The translations under genes and the position numbers were made by a program. DNA of 26,384 bases from JAVBKB01 sp031554275 (lineage in GTDB: Bacteria; Bacillota; Bacilli; JARBTR01), in assembly GCA_031554275.1 (NCBI GenBank), contig JAVBKB010000189.1, forward strand, positions 1-26,384, given 5' to 3'. Shown here piece after piece: positions 1 to 7,919 of this stretch; the stretch's first letter is position 1; every line of letters begins with the position of its first letter. Below the pieces are notes generated by a model. The model was not told the DNA's origin. It was given only the letters and a program-made list of their open reading frames with translations, and searched no databases.

Positions 1-1
1 T

Positions 2-616
2 ATAGTATTTACAAGAATTGGTGCTGCAGATGAATGAATTTCGTGGCAAAGCACATTTAGGGTCGAAATGCTTGAAGCTCGAACTGCAATGGTTCATGCT
101 ACTAAGAACAGCTTACTATTATTTGATGAAATTGGGCGAGGAACTTCGACCTATGATGGCATGGCGTTGGCGCAGGCAATTATTGAGCATATTCACGACC
201 ATATCGGTGCATTGACTTTGTTTTCGACGCATTATCATGAGTTAACTACATTGGATAAAATTCTGAACAAATTGAAGAACGTTCATGTGCGAGCAGTTGA
301 GCAAAATGGCAAGGTTGTATTCCTGCATAAGGTTGTCGAAGGTCCTGCTGACCGGAGTTATGGGATTCATGTAGCGGAATTAGCAGAAATGCCAAAGGAG
401 CTAATCACTCGTGCTAGAGTGATTTTGAATGAGTTGGAGAAGAAAGCAAAAGTGCAAGCAATGAGTGATACCGAGCAGTTGAATTTCTTCGAAGTTCAAG
501 CTGGAAACCCAGCAGATAAGGATATCTTGGATGAAATCGCAACGCTAAAAGTAATGGAAATGTCACCACTTGATGCCTTGAATACACTGTATAGTTTGCA
601 GAAGAAATTGAAATAA
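2..616 (+). CDS. mutS: DNA mismatch repair protein MutS, C-terminal fragment (5' end outside window)
   Basis: This is the end of the ATPase domain and the C-terminal tail of MutS, which binds mismatched DNA and recruits MutL. From 68 onward the frame is intact. It shows the Walker B stretch LLLFDEIGRGTS, the STHYHEL switch histidine motif and a usual MutS tail ending in YSLQKKLK. Upstream, the same frame reads IVFTRIGAADE, then TGA at 35-37, then ISWQSTFRVEM. Intact MutS normally has something like RIFTRIGAADDL-SGQSTFMVEM here, so the stop falls inside a near-invariant stretch. This looks either like base errors at a contig end or like a real nonsense mutation. The family assignment is certain; whether the gene is functional cannot be judged. 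mutL follows 89 bases later in the same direction, the usual mutSL arrangement. Confidence 0.93.
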
Positions 617-661
617 CTTGTTGCAGAAGAGATTTTGTTTAGGAAATTATTTCAGAAAACG

Positions 662-684
662 AAATTGATTTTGGGGATCAATTT
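662..684 (+). repeat. Small perfect inverted repeat between mutS and mutL
   Basis: AAATTGAT (662-669) and ATCAATTT (677-684) form an 8-bp stem around a 7-base loop. No T-run follows, so it is not a typical intrinsic terminator. It ends 10 bases before the mutL Shine-Dalgarno and may only be an mRNA hairpin. Confidence 0.4.
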
Positions 685-705
685 GATAGAAATTAGGTGA
701 TTACA

Positions 706-2748
706 ATGGGGAAAATCATTTTACTGGACGATTCGTTATCCAATAAGATTGCGGCTGGCGAGGTTGTAGAACGCCCAGCTTCGATTGTCAAGGAGCTAGT
801 GGAAAATGCAATAGATGCAGGGAGTACTGTGATTGAAATATTCATCGAAGCTGCCGGATTGAAATCAATTCGGATCGTCGATAACGGTGATGGGATTGGT
901 GCAGAAGATGTACTTCGGGCATTCGAGCGTCATGCTACGAGTAAGATTAAGAATGAGCAGGATTTATTTCGAATTCGGACACTTGGTTTCCGAGGAGAAG
1001 CATTGCCAAGTATTGCATCCGTTTCTCATCTTGAAATGCGTACTTCTACAGGAGAGGGAATGGGTACCCGTGTCGTCATTGAGGGTGGCAAGATTCTAAC
1101 TCATGAAGGCGCATCACTCCGTAAAGGCACTGATATAACTGTGTCAAATATCTTTTTCAATACGCCTGCCAGATTAAAGTACTTGAAATCGGAGGCGACT
1201 GAATTAGGTACTATTTCTGATGTTGTCAACCGACTGGCAATTTCTCATCCAGAGGTTTCATTTAAGCTTGTGAGCAATGAGAAAAGCTTATTAAAGACAG
1301 CAGGAAACGGAAACCTTGCGCAGGTTTTCGCTAGTATTTATGGATTGGAAGCTGCAAGGAAAATGGTGCCTGTACATGGTGAGTCGCTTGATTTCACGAT
1401 TGATGGTCTCCTTGGTCTTCCTGAGATGACAAGAGCTTCGCGTAGCTATATTACGATTCTTGTGAACGGGCGATATATCAAAAACTTCTTGATTACGAAA
1501 GCGATTCTTGATGGCTATCATACATTGCTACCTATCAATCGCTATCCTTATGCCTTGATTAATATCATCCTTGATCCATATTTAGTTGATGTGAATGTGC
1601 ACCCATCTAAGATGGAAGTGCGTATTAGCAAGGAAAAAGAACTAATGGAACTCGTTATGCAGATGATTAGAGAGAAGATGCAAGAATTGTCTTTGATTCC
1701 TTCGGGCATTCCTACAATCAAAAAGGAAAAACATCTTGTTGAACAAACGATGATGAATTTTCATGAAAAGAATGTTGAATCAGTGAACGAGAATTTAAAT
1801 AAAAGAAATCCACAGTCGCTTAAGGATTATTCATCTACTGATGGAGGATTCTATAAAGAAAATCCACAATCGTTGAAACCTTTCAAGTCTCAATCACAAT
1901 TTGCTGATAGACCATCACAAAAAACAATTGATTATTTGAATGATCAGATTAGTGATGACAATTTGATAGCTGAGAAAATTCATCATGAAGATGCATATGA
2001 AAGTAATACAAATATGCAAAACAGAAGAGCTGATAACACTAGCGAAAAGCATGACGAGGAACAGAAGATTTCTACCACAGAAAATGCAGTAGATGTACAT
2101 CCCGCTGAAGCAACTATTGCAATTCTGAATGATCAGGCAAATGCTGAGACAGCCTCAGAACCAAAGATGCCTAAACTATATGCAATTGGTCAATTGCATG
2201 GAACCTATATATTGGCACAAAATGAAATTGGATTGTATATTATTGATCAACATGCTGCCCAAGAACGCATGAAGTACGAGTTTTTCAAAGTGAAACTAGC
2301 GGAGGTTGATCAATCGCTTCAAGATTTATTAATCCCTATCACGTTGGAATTTCCTTCTGACAAAGTGATTAAACTAACTGAGTACTTGCATGTTTTATCA
2401 CAAATAGGAGTCTGCTTAGAATCATTTGGAGCAAACAGTTATATTATTAGAGCGACACCAGTTTGGTTTCCAAATGGTGCTGAGGATTCACTCATTGAGG
2501 AGCTTATTGAACAGGTGATTGCAACCAAGAAAGTGGACATAGGCAAAATCCGAGAGTCTGCCGCAATTATGATGAGCTGCAAGGGATCGATCAAAGCGAA
2601 CCATCATTTACGGATGGAAGAAATGCAGACGTTACTTGATGATCTGGGGCAAACGAGTGATCCTTTCACCTGTCCTCATGGTCGACCTGTTATCATACAA
2701 TTTAGTCAATACGAATTAGAAAAAATGTTCAAGAGGGTCATGGGTTAG
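706..2748 (+). CDS. mutL: DNA mismatch repair endonuclease MutL
   Basis: MutL couples MutS mismatch recognition to strand incision. The N-terminal GHKL ATPase domain is complete: ELVENAIDAGS around residues 30-40, DNGDGIG near 59-65, and TLGFRGEALPSIASV. The C-terminal domain has the endonuclease motif DQHAAQERMKYE starting at about residue 514, plus SCKGSIKAN and CPHGRP (about 656). This is the nicking-type MutL found in bacteria without MutH. ATG 706 is preferred over the in-frame GTG at 697 because AGGTG at 695-699 is well spaced for 706 and the protein then begins MGKIILLDD, like relatives. It is 680 residues long. The interdomain linker (roughly residues 345-480) is hydrophilic and carries a small duplication of NPQSLK. 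miaA starts 5 bases after the stop, suggesting co-transcription. Confidence 0.97.
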   Translation: MGKIILLDDSLSNKIAAGEVVERPASIVKELVENAIDAGSTVIEIFIEAAGLKSIRIVDNGDGIGAEDVLRAFERHATSKIKNEQDLFRIRTLGFRGEALPSIASVSHLEMRTSTGEGMGTRVVIEGGKILTHEGASLRKGTDITVSNIFFNTPARLKYLKSEATELGTISDVVNRLAISHPEVSFKLVSNEKSLLKTAGNGNLAQVFASIYGLEAARKMVPVHGESLDFTIDGLLGLPEMTRASRSYITILVNGRYIKNFLITKAILDGYHTLLPINRYPYALINIILDPYLVDVNVHPSKMEVRISKEKELMELVMQMIREKMQELSLIPSGIPTIKKEKHLVEQTMMNFHEKNVESVNENLNKRNPQSLKDYSSTDGGFYKENPQSLKPFKSQSQFADRPSQKTIDYLNDQISDDNLIAEKIHHEDAYESNTNMQNRRADNTSEKHDEEQKISTTENAVDVHPAEATIAILNDQANAETASEPKMPKLYAIGQLHGTYILAQNEIGLYIIDQHAAQERMKYEFFKVKLAEVDQSLQDLLIPITLEFPSDKVIKLTEYLHVLSQIGVCLESFGANSYIIRATPVWFPNGAEDSLIEELIEQVIATKKVDIGKIRESAAIMMSCKGSIKANHHLRMEEMQTLLDDLGQTSDPFTCPHGRPVIIQFSQYELEKMFKRVMG

Positions 2749-2753
2749 CGAGT

Positions 2754-3686
2754 ATGGACGTAAATATGAAGAAGATAGTTGTGATTGTTGGTCCAACTGC
2801 AGTAGGAAAAACAGCACTTTCAATAGAGATTGCGAAACGTTTTGATGGAGAAATTATCAATGGGGATGCTGTGCAAGTGTTCCAAGGATTAAATATTGGA
2901 ACAGCAAAGATCACTAATGAAGAAATGGCAGGCGTGCCTCATCATTTAATTGACATTTGTGATCCAGCTTCCACATACAATGTATTTGATTTTAAAAAAG
3001 ATGTTGATCATTTGATCGAGAAAATTTCATCGCAAGGTAAGCTTCCAATTATTGTTGGTGGCACTGGTCTTTATATTCAATCTGTATTATACGACTACCA
3101 GTTTCCCGAGCAAAAAACCGACCATGCCCTACGTGAGCAGCTCACACAACTGACTCCTGAGCAGCTATACCAGCAACTCGTTCAATTAGACGAAGCTGCA
3201 GCCTCTTCAATTCATCCAAATAATCTGAAACGTGTAATTAGAGCTTTGGAAATCTGTTTGTCTACAGGAAGAAAGTTTAGCGAACAATCCACGCAGACTT
3301 CCCGGATTGAAAAGTATTCAGCATACGTGATCGGACTTGAAATGGATCGTGAGACCCTTTATCAACGCATTAATGCGCGTGTTCTCTCAATGATTGAAGC
3401 GGGCTTGGAACGTGAAGTCAGAAATTTGTGTGAGCGAGGAATGGCTGATGCACAATCGATGCAGGCGATTGGTTACAAGGAATTTATTCCTTATTTTCAT
3501 GGTGAGCAAACTATCGATGAAGTGATTAAGCAAATTCAACAGCACACGCGAAATTTTGCCAAACGACAATACACATGGTTTAAAAACAAAATGGATATCG
3601 AATGGTTTACATTAAATCCTGATCAAAATTGTTCGATACAATTTCAAGCAATTATGAATGAAATAGCATTATTTCTTGGGAAATAA
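2754..3686 (+). CDS. miaA: tRNA dimethylallyltransferase MiaA
   Basis: MiaA transfers a dimethylallyl group to the N6 of A37 in tRNAs that read UNN codons, a precursor of ms2i6A. The P-loop GPTAVGKT is at residues 13-20. It is followed by INGDAVQVFQGLNIGTAK, GVPHHLIDICDP, IVGGTGLYIQSVLYDY, HPNNLKRVIRALEI and the C-terminal QAIGYKE and KRQYTWFKNK, all in family order. At 310 residues it has the usual length. ATG 2766 is an alternative start (306 residues; GGA at 2757-2759 is a weak ribosome site for it). The gene follows mutL closely, the standard mutS-mutL-miaA order. hfq, which often follows miaA in Bacilli, is not present in the short gap downstream. Confidence 0.97.
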   Translation: MDVNMKKIVVIVGPTAVGKTALSIEIAKRFDGEIINGDAVQVFQGLNIGTAKITNEEMAGVPHHLIDICDPASTYNVFDFKKDVDHLIEKISSQGKLPIIVGGTGLYIQSVLYDYQFPEQKTDHALREQLTQLTPEQLYQQLVQLDEAAASSIHPNNLKRVIRALEICLSTGRKFSEQSTQTSRIEKYSAYVIGLEMDRETLYQRINARVLSMIEAGLEREVRNLCERGMADAQSMQAIGYKEFIPYFHGEQTIDEVIKQIQQHTRNFAKRQYTWFKNKMDIEWFTLNPDQNCSIQFQAIMNEIALFLGK

Positions 3687-3691
3687 CAGGA

Positions 3692-3750
3692 TTCGACATA
3701 ACGCACATCAATCAACTCACAGCATTCGACATACTACATTTCATTCGACT
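3692..3750 (+). promoter_or_regulatory. Cluster of three Spo0A-box-like sites upstream of spoVK
   Basis: TTCGACA occurs exactly at 3692-3698 and 3725-3731, and TTCGACT at 3744-3750, each preceded by A. The reverse complement of TTCGACA is TGTCGAA, the known Spo0A box. The sites lie 33 and 19 bases apart, close to three and two helical turns, all in the same orientation in a non-coding gap. The repeat pattern is seen directly; Spo0A binding is inferred. Confidence 0.5.
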
Positions 3751-3835
3751 TATTAAGCATTGCTTCACGGTTTTTTGAAAAATAATCGGCATCAAACCGA
3801 ATGTATAGAAATTGAAATTTGGTAGAGGTGTTAGT

Positions 3836-4774
3836 GTGAATGATCAACCAGTGACAGTTAATAAAAGTGGACAAATTAATGTAATTCTCCAGAAAAGAAC
3901 GCAACGAGAGAAAGTTATGATTGAAAAGCCAGCGTTATTACCTGTGATAGATGCTCCTGAAAAAGACGCTGTTTTACATGAAATTGAGCAAGAAATGTCC
4001 CAGTTGATTGGTTTGGAAGAAATCAAGAAGACAGTTCGAGAAATATACGCTTGGATTACGATTAACCACCGCCGCGAAGAAAAAGGCTTGAAGGCTGACA
4101 AACAAGTGCTACATATGATGTTTAAGGGGAATCCCGGTACAGGAAAAACAACAATGGCAAGGCTAATCGGCAAGCTTTTTGTCAAAATGAACGTATTATC
4201 AAAGGGGCACTTAATTGAGGCAGAACGCGGTGACTTAGTTGGAGAATACATTGGGCACACTGCGATAAAAACAAGGGAACTGTTGAAAAAGGCACAGGGA
4301 GGCATCCTGTTTATTGATGAGGCCTACTCACTAGGACGTGGTGGTGAAAAGGATTTTGGTCGGGAAGCAATCGACACTTTAGTTAAGCATATGGAGGATA
4401 AACAGCATGAATTTGTATTGATTTTGGCTGGGTATTCACATGAGATGAATCAATTTCTTAAGATGAATCCAGGACTTACTTCCCGATTACCAATAGTGGT
4501 TGATTTTCCCGATTATAATGATGAGCAGTTAATGAGCATTGTTGAGAAATCACTCACAGATCGACAGTATTTGTTGAGTAAGGATTGTGAGTATCGATTG
4601 CGCTGTCACTTGCAAGAGGTATTAACACAAAACAGAGCAGATTTCTCTAATGGGCGATATGTGCGAAATATTATTGAGAAATCAATTCGTTTACAAGCAA
4701 TGCGACTTTTGAAGCAAAACCTCTTTGACCGGAAGGACTTGATGTTGCTACGCAGTTGTGACCTAGCGTTGTAG
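3836..4774 (+). CDS. spoVK: Stage V sporulation protein K, AAA+ ATPase (CbxX/CfqX family)
   Basis: SpoVK is a mother-cell AAA+ ATPase needed for spore maturation; its substrate is not known. The protein has Walker A GNPGTGKT at residues 98-105 and Walker B ILFIDEAYSLGRGG with D161/E162. LAGYSHEMNQFLKMNPGLTSR supplies the sensor and arginine-finger region, and DFSNGRYVRNIIEKS follows, as in the CbxX/SpoVK family. The GTG start at 3836 is chosen over the upstream TTG at 3812 because AGAGGTG at 3824-3830 is 5 bases before it and the protein then begins MNDQPVTVNKSGQINVIL, like the short N-terminus of relatives. It is 312 residues. The gene stands alone between Spo0A-like sites and a convergent chaperone unit. 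I see no clear sigma-E promoter. Confidence 0.93.
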   Translation: MNDQPVTVNKSGQINVILQKRTQREKVMIEKPALLPVIDAPEKDAVLHEIEQEMSQLIGLEEIKKTVREIYAWITINHRREEKGLKADKQVLHMMFKGNPGTGKTTMARLIGKLFVKMNVLSKGHLIEAERGDLVGEYIGHTAIKTRELLKKAQGGILFIDEAYSLGRGGEKDFGREAIDTLVKHMEDKQHEFVLILAGYSHEMNQFLKMNPGLTSRLPIVVDFPDYNDEQLMSIVEKSLTDRQYLLSKDCEYRLRCHLQEVLTQNRADFSNGRYVRNIIEKSIRLQAMRLLKQNLFDRKDLMLLRSCDLAL

Positions 4775-4794
4775 TCAGGTTGAACTATTTTTTT
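4772..4794 (+). terminator. Possible weak terminator overlapping the spoVK stop codon
   Basis: TAGTCA (4772-4777) can pair with TG-a-ACTA (4781-4787, one bulged A) around a 3-base loop, and seven Ts follow directly. The stem is short and A+T-rich, so efficiency is doubtful. It lies in the convergent gap between spoVK and the minus-strand chaperone genes. Confidence 0.4.
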
Positions 4795-4857
4795 GAAATC
4801 TGACAATACGACTCGTAATCTTGAAGCCCGATTGCCAGAAGAGATACTTGTAGTGTA

Positions 4858-5922
4858 TTAATTGTTTTCTGGGTAGAAATTGTTTAACGTGTATAATGAA
4901 GTTGCATCTGTGTACAACCCAGCGAATTCAAAAATGCCTGAACTTCCGACAGTAAGATTTAGATTTCTTGTGCTTATCAACTTCAATTGCTCGCCATTTG
5001 GTTTCTCTATCAAAATTATGTGGATTTCTCCCAACGAGTCACGTTGTTGGATCTCTAGTACTTTCCCCTGCGTTTTATGAAATAATTCGGCAAATTCCGC
5101 ACGGGATTGTGACTGTAATATTTCGATCCTATTTGACGTCTGTGGGTTTGCTTTATTCGAGTTTTGTCTTTCAATTGTTGTGAATAATTTCAGTATGAAA
5201 ATTATCACAAAAATACAGATCCAAATAGTTCTGCTTATATTTTTCCGTACTGTTGGAGCTGGTTGGGCGTTTTGCCATTCGGCAAGTGGTTTTTCAGATT
5301 TAGTGGCATTCAGGTATTTTTCAAAAAAATCATCATCCGCTAGTTGATAATTGTCATCTTGCTCAAGTATTTTCTCTCGCCATTGAAAGCAATCCTCAAA
5401 AAAACGAAACACGATGTCAGATAAGTAATGATTTTTTGAAAAGTATTCAAAAAGTGTGCGACTTACTATATCCCTAAACTCATAATTCCAAATGATATCA
5501 CTACTACTAAATAATCCTGCCCATACCGCCACATTATTTCGATTTTCTTCAAATTGATAAGTCTCCGCTACATCACGCATAAATTGCTCAAATAAAATAC
5601 GTCGATTAACTTGGTTATCAACTCGGACAGGTTTGAGTGGTTTAACATTCTGCATGTACACATCTTCCTCGATATTCTCGTCAAAGTAAGAGGAAGCGTG
5701 ATTTAGTTCAAACGTTGATGAATCCTTCTGATCATGATCAAAATGTGTAGAAGGCTCCTTAAGAGAAGCGGTCTTCTTGGCTAGATCAAATGCACTCCGG
5801 AGTTTTTGATAGCCAATAGGATCGTCTTCAGGATGATAAATTTTCAGTTGTTGTGCGTATGCTTTTTTGATTTCGGAAATATCAGTAGTTGGCTTAATTC
5901 CAAGCATGTTCCAAAAATTCAT
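4858..5922 (-). CDS. Membrane-anchored J-domain protein (DjlB/DjlC-like), partner of the adjacent HscC
   Basis: The protein has 354 residues. Residues 1-50 form a J domain: helix I NFWNMLGI, helix II ISEIKKAYAQQLKIY, then H30-P31-E32 where canonical J proteins have HPD, then DDPIGYQKLRSAFDLA. The HPE-DP-x-GYQ-LR-AF arrangement resembles the E. coli DjlB/DjlC group, known partners of HscC. A charged linker leads to a tryptophan- and phenylalanine-rich helical region (about 108-185). One membrane segment lies at about 232-250 (IWICIFVIIFILKLF), followed by about 100 residues expected outside the membrane, which I do not recognise. The J domain should therefore be cytosolic. The gene starts 15 bases after the hscC stop with a strong site (AGGAAAGGA, overlapping that TAG), so the two are surely co-translated. 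The HPE change could alter Hsp70 stimulation. Confidence 0.85.
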   Translation of the reverse strand: MNFWNMLGIKPTTDISEIKKAYAQQLKIYHPEDDPIGYQKLRSAFDLAKKTASLKEPSTHFDHDQKDSSTFELNHASSYFDENIEEDVYMQNVKPLKPVRVDNQVNRRILFEQFMRDVAETYQFEENRNNVAVWAGLFSSSDIIWNYEFRDIVSRTLFEYFSKNHYLSDIVFRFFEDCFQWREKILEQDDNYQLADDDFFEKYLNATKSEKPLAEWQNAQPAPTVRKNISRTIWICIFVIIFILKLFTTIERQNSNKANPQTSNRIEILQSQSRAEFAELFHKTQGKVLEIQQRDSLGEIHIILIEKPNGEQLKLISTRNLNLTVGSSGIFEFAGLYTDATSLYTLNNFYPENN

Positions 5923-5937
5923 GTACTCAATCCTTTC

Positions 5938-7641
5938 CTAAAAATCTCTTGATTGTTCACTTGAATCAATGAATTTCTGAAAAACAGTAGTCGCTTTTTC
6001 GATATCAATTGGGTTTTGTGAATTTAATGCTTTTTCGAATAAATCCAACTGGAATCCAATTTCATCTCTTCTTTCAGCAAGGGACTCTTCGAAAAGACGC
6101 TCACCTTTTGCTAGTAACAACCGGTTTTCTGCACGATCTCGAGGATGTATTTTGATGGATTTCAGCTGTTCAAGTCTCGCTGCAATCTCTTCTTTTGTCA
6201 TCTTCCCAGGATTGTTTTCAATTACAATTGATTTCACTTCATCTGTAGTCACTGAACTAACTTCCACTTCAAGAATGCCATTAATATCATAAGTGAAACG
6301 AACATCAACGGCTTCCTCATGGTGAGGTTTAGGGACAACATCGATGTCTAGCTCTCCAAGGTATAGGTTATTTTCAACTTTTCTACTTTCGCCTTGGAAT
6401 ATTTTTGCGCGGATAAATTTTTGGTTGTCTGAAATAGTATAGAACCGTTGCACTATACTAATTGGAATCGGGCTATTCCTTTCAATTATTGGGCTGAAGT
6501 ATCCACTTTCATATGATTTCTGATGGCCGATTTCACGAGCAGTCTCAATACCTAGTGTAAATGGGCAGACATCTGTTAAAATCAATTCGTTTAGTGCACC
6601 ATCTCTTTTTTTGAGAGCAGATTGTATTGCTGCGCCAAGCGCGACTGCTTCATCGGGATTGATTTGAGAAAAGGGCAATTTGCCTAGCATTTTACTTATA
6701 ATTGACTTAATGATAGGCATTCGAGTAGCGCCACCAATTAATATGACAGCATCCAATTCTTTTGGAGAAATTGATGCATCCTTAAGAGCGCGTTCAATTG
6801 GGTTTCTTAAACGCAAGATTAAATTTGCAGCTATTTTTTCAAAGTCTAAACGGGAAATTGTTAGATCGAATTTTCGCTCGTTTTTTTCAAACGTCATCTT
6901 ACTTTCATGCTGAGTAGTTAAATTCCTTTTGCATGCTTCGGCTTGTTTATAAATCACTGATTTTTCTTTGCTACTTAGGACTTCTATATCTAGTTCGTTT
7001 TTTCCAATAAAATATGCAACGAGTAATTCAGTTACATCTTCGCCGCCAAGGTAATTGTCACCTGAAACAGCTTTCACTTCCATTACGCCTTCAAAAAACT
7101 CTAACACAGAAACATCAAATGTTCCCCCACCAAGATCAAATACAAGAAATTTTGTATCCGCATCTTCCAAATGAAGACCATAAGAAATAGCAGCTGCTGT
7201 TGGTTCACTAATCAATCTTTCAACCGCTAATCCAGCGATCTCTGCAGCATTCTTAGTTGCTTTTCTTTGAGCGTCGTTGAAGTATGCAGGAACACTAATA
7301 ACTGCTTCAATCACTTCCTCGTCAAGAAAAGCTTCTGCATCAGCTTTCAAAGAACGTAAAACGAAGGAAGAAAGCTCTGCCGCATTGAAGCTTTGTTTTC
7401 CCAAATGAAAAATTTTTTCTGTACCCATAAACCTTTTGAAGGAAGAAATCGTAACATCTGGGTGAGTAATCAATCTTTCCTTTGCAATTTGACCAACTAA
7501 TATTTCTCCATTATCATCGATGCTTATAACTGATGGTGTCAAGTGTTCTCCAAATGCATTTGGAATAATTCTTGGACCATATTTTGTCCAATAAGCTACT
7601 AAACTATTTGAAGTCCCTAAATCAATTCCAATTGATGTCAT
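5938..7641 (-). CDS. hscC: Hsp70-family chaperone HscC
   Basis: This is a DnaK-family ATPase of the specialised HscC type, 567 residues against about 556 in E. coli HscC. N-terminal phosphate site: IGIDLGTSNSLVAYW. Others: VISVPAYFNDAQRKAT, LVFDLGGGTFDVSVLEF, SGDNYLGGEDVTELL and ILIGGATRMPIIKS. HscC-like rather than DnaK-like traits are IIPNAFGEHLTPS near the start, FNAAELSSFVLRSLK, and the linker region LILTDVCPFTLGIE followed by FSPIIERNSPIPIS. The substrate domain is shorter than in DnaK. ATG at 7641 is chosen over TTG at 7662: GAAAGG lies 9 bases upstream and the protein then begins at the nucleotide-binding strand. It is encoded opposite to its neighbours with its own promoter. No grpE is present. 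Its client is unknown; a membrane-linked role is inferred from its J-protein partner. Confidence 0.93.
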   Translation of the reverse strand: MTSIGIDLGTSNSLVAYWTKYGPRIIPNAFGEHLTPSVISIDDNGEILVGQIAKERLITHPDVTISSFKRFMGTEKIFHLGKQSFNAAELSSFVLRSLKADAEAFLDEEVIEAVISVPAYFNDAQRKATKNAAEIAGLAVERLISEPTAAAISYGLHLEDADTKFLVFDLGGGTFDVSVLEFFEGVMEVKAVSGDNYLGGEDVTELLVAYFIGKNELDIEVLSSKEKSVIYKQAEACKRNLTTQHESKMTFEKNERKFDLTISRLDFEKIAANLILRLRNPIERALKDASISPKELDAVILIGGATRMPIIKSIISKMLGKLPFSQINPDEAVALGAAIQSALKKRDGALNELILTDVCPFTLGIETAREIGHQKSYESGYFSPIIERNSPIPISIVQRFYTISDNQKFIRAKIFQGESRKVENNLYLGELDIDVVPKPHHEEAVDVRFTYDINGILEVEVSSVTTDEVKSIVIENNPGKMTKEEIAARLEQLKSIKIHPRDRAENRLLLAKGERLFEESLAERRDEIGFQLDLFEKALNSQNPIDIEKATTVFQKFIDSSEQSRDF

Positions 7642-7688
7642 TTCAAACAACCTTTCTGTCAAAAATTATCTAAATAAATTATAGGTTC

Positions 7689-7717
7689 ATTATAATTTTT
7701 TGGTATTGGAAAGTCTA
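7689..7717 (-). promoter_or_regulatory. Sigma-A-type promoter for hscC and the J-protein gene
   Basis: On the minus strand, TAGACT (7712-7717; 4 of 6 consensus bases) is followed by a 17-base spacer and a perfect TATAAT (7689-7694), about 48 bases before the hscC ATG. No CIRCE-type operator is visible, so heat-shock control by HrcA is not suggested. Confidence 0.6.
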
Positions 7718-7776
7718 CATAATCATTGATCACATTGATATAGTCAAATTGAATTTTATTATTCAGGAAAATACAG

Positions 7777-7782
7777 TATAAT
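7777..7782 (+). promoter_or_regulatory. Possible -10 element for ftsA
   Basis: A perfect TATAAT on the plus strand lies about 140 bases before ftsA. No good -35 is found at 16-18 bases spacing (TTTTAT is the nearest), so this is only a candidate. Confidence 0.3.
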
Positions 7783-7807
7783 TCTTAGTGATTAGATGGT
7801 TTTTTAT

Positions 7808-7851
7808 AAGACCAACAATAAATATTCAACTTGGTCTTTTCTCCAAGGAGC
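7808..7851 (+). other. Hairpin and small palindrome in the ftsA leader
   Basis: AAGACCAA (7808-7815) pairs perfectly with TTGGTCTT (7831-7838) around a 15-base loop and is followed by two more Ts. A second palindrome CTCC-AA-GGAG lies at 7842-7851. If transcription starts near 7790, both would be in the ftsA leader RNA. The CTCC arm could compete with the GGAGG ribosome site at 7907-7911. Function is inferred. Confidence 0.35.
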
Positions 7852-7919
7852 TTTTATTGTAAAATGGTAAAGTATATATGTTTTCTATATTGCAATAAAA
7901 TATTTCGGAGGTAGTAATT

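Noticed and set aside
35..37. TGA in mutS as a recoded sense codon (stop-codon reassignment)
   Set aside because: lspA ends with TGA and no other conserved gene in the window contains an internal TGA, so a changed genetic code is not supported.
3844..4305. 153-codon minus-strand frame inside spoVK
   Set aside because: It is the antisense shadow of the AAA+ domain, which is strongly conserved on the plus strand.
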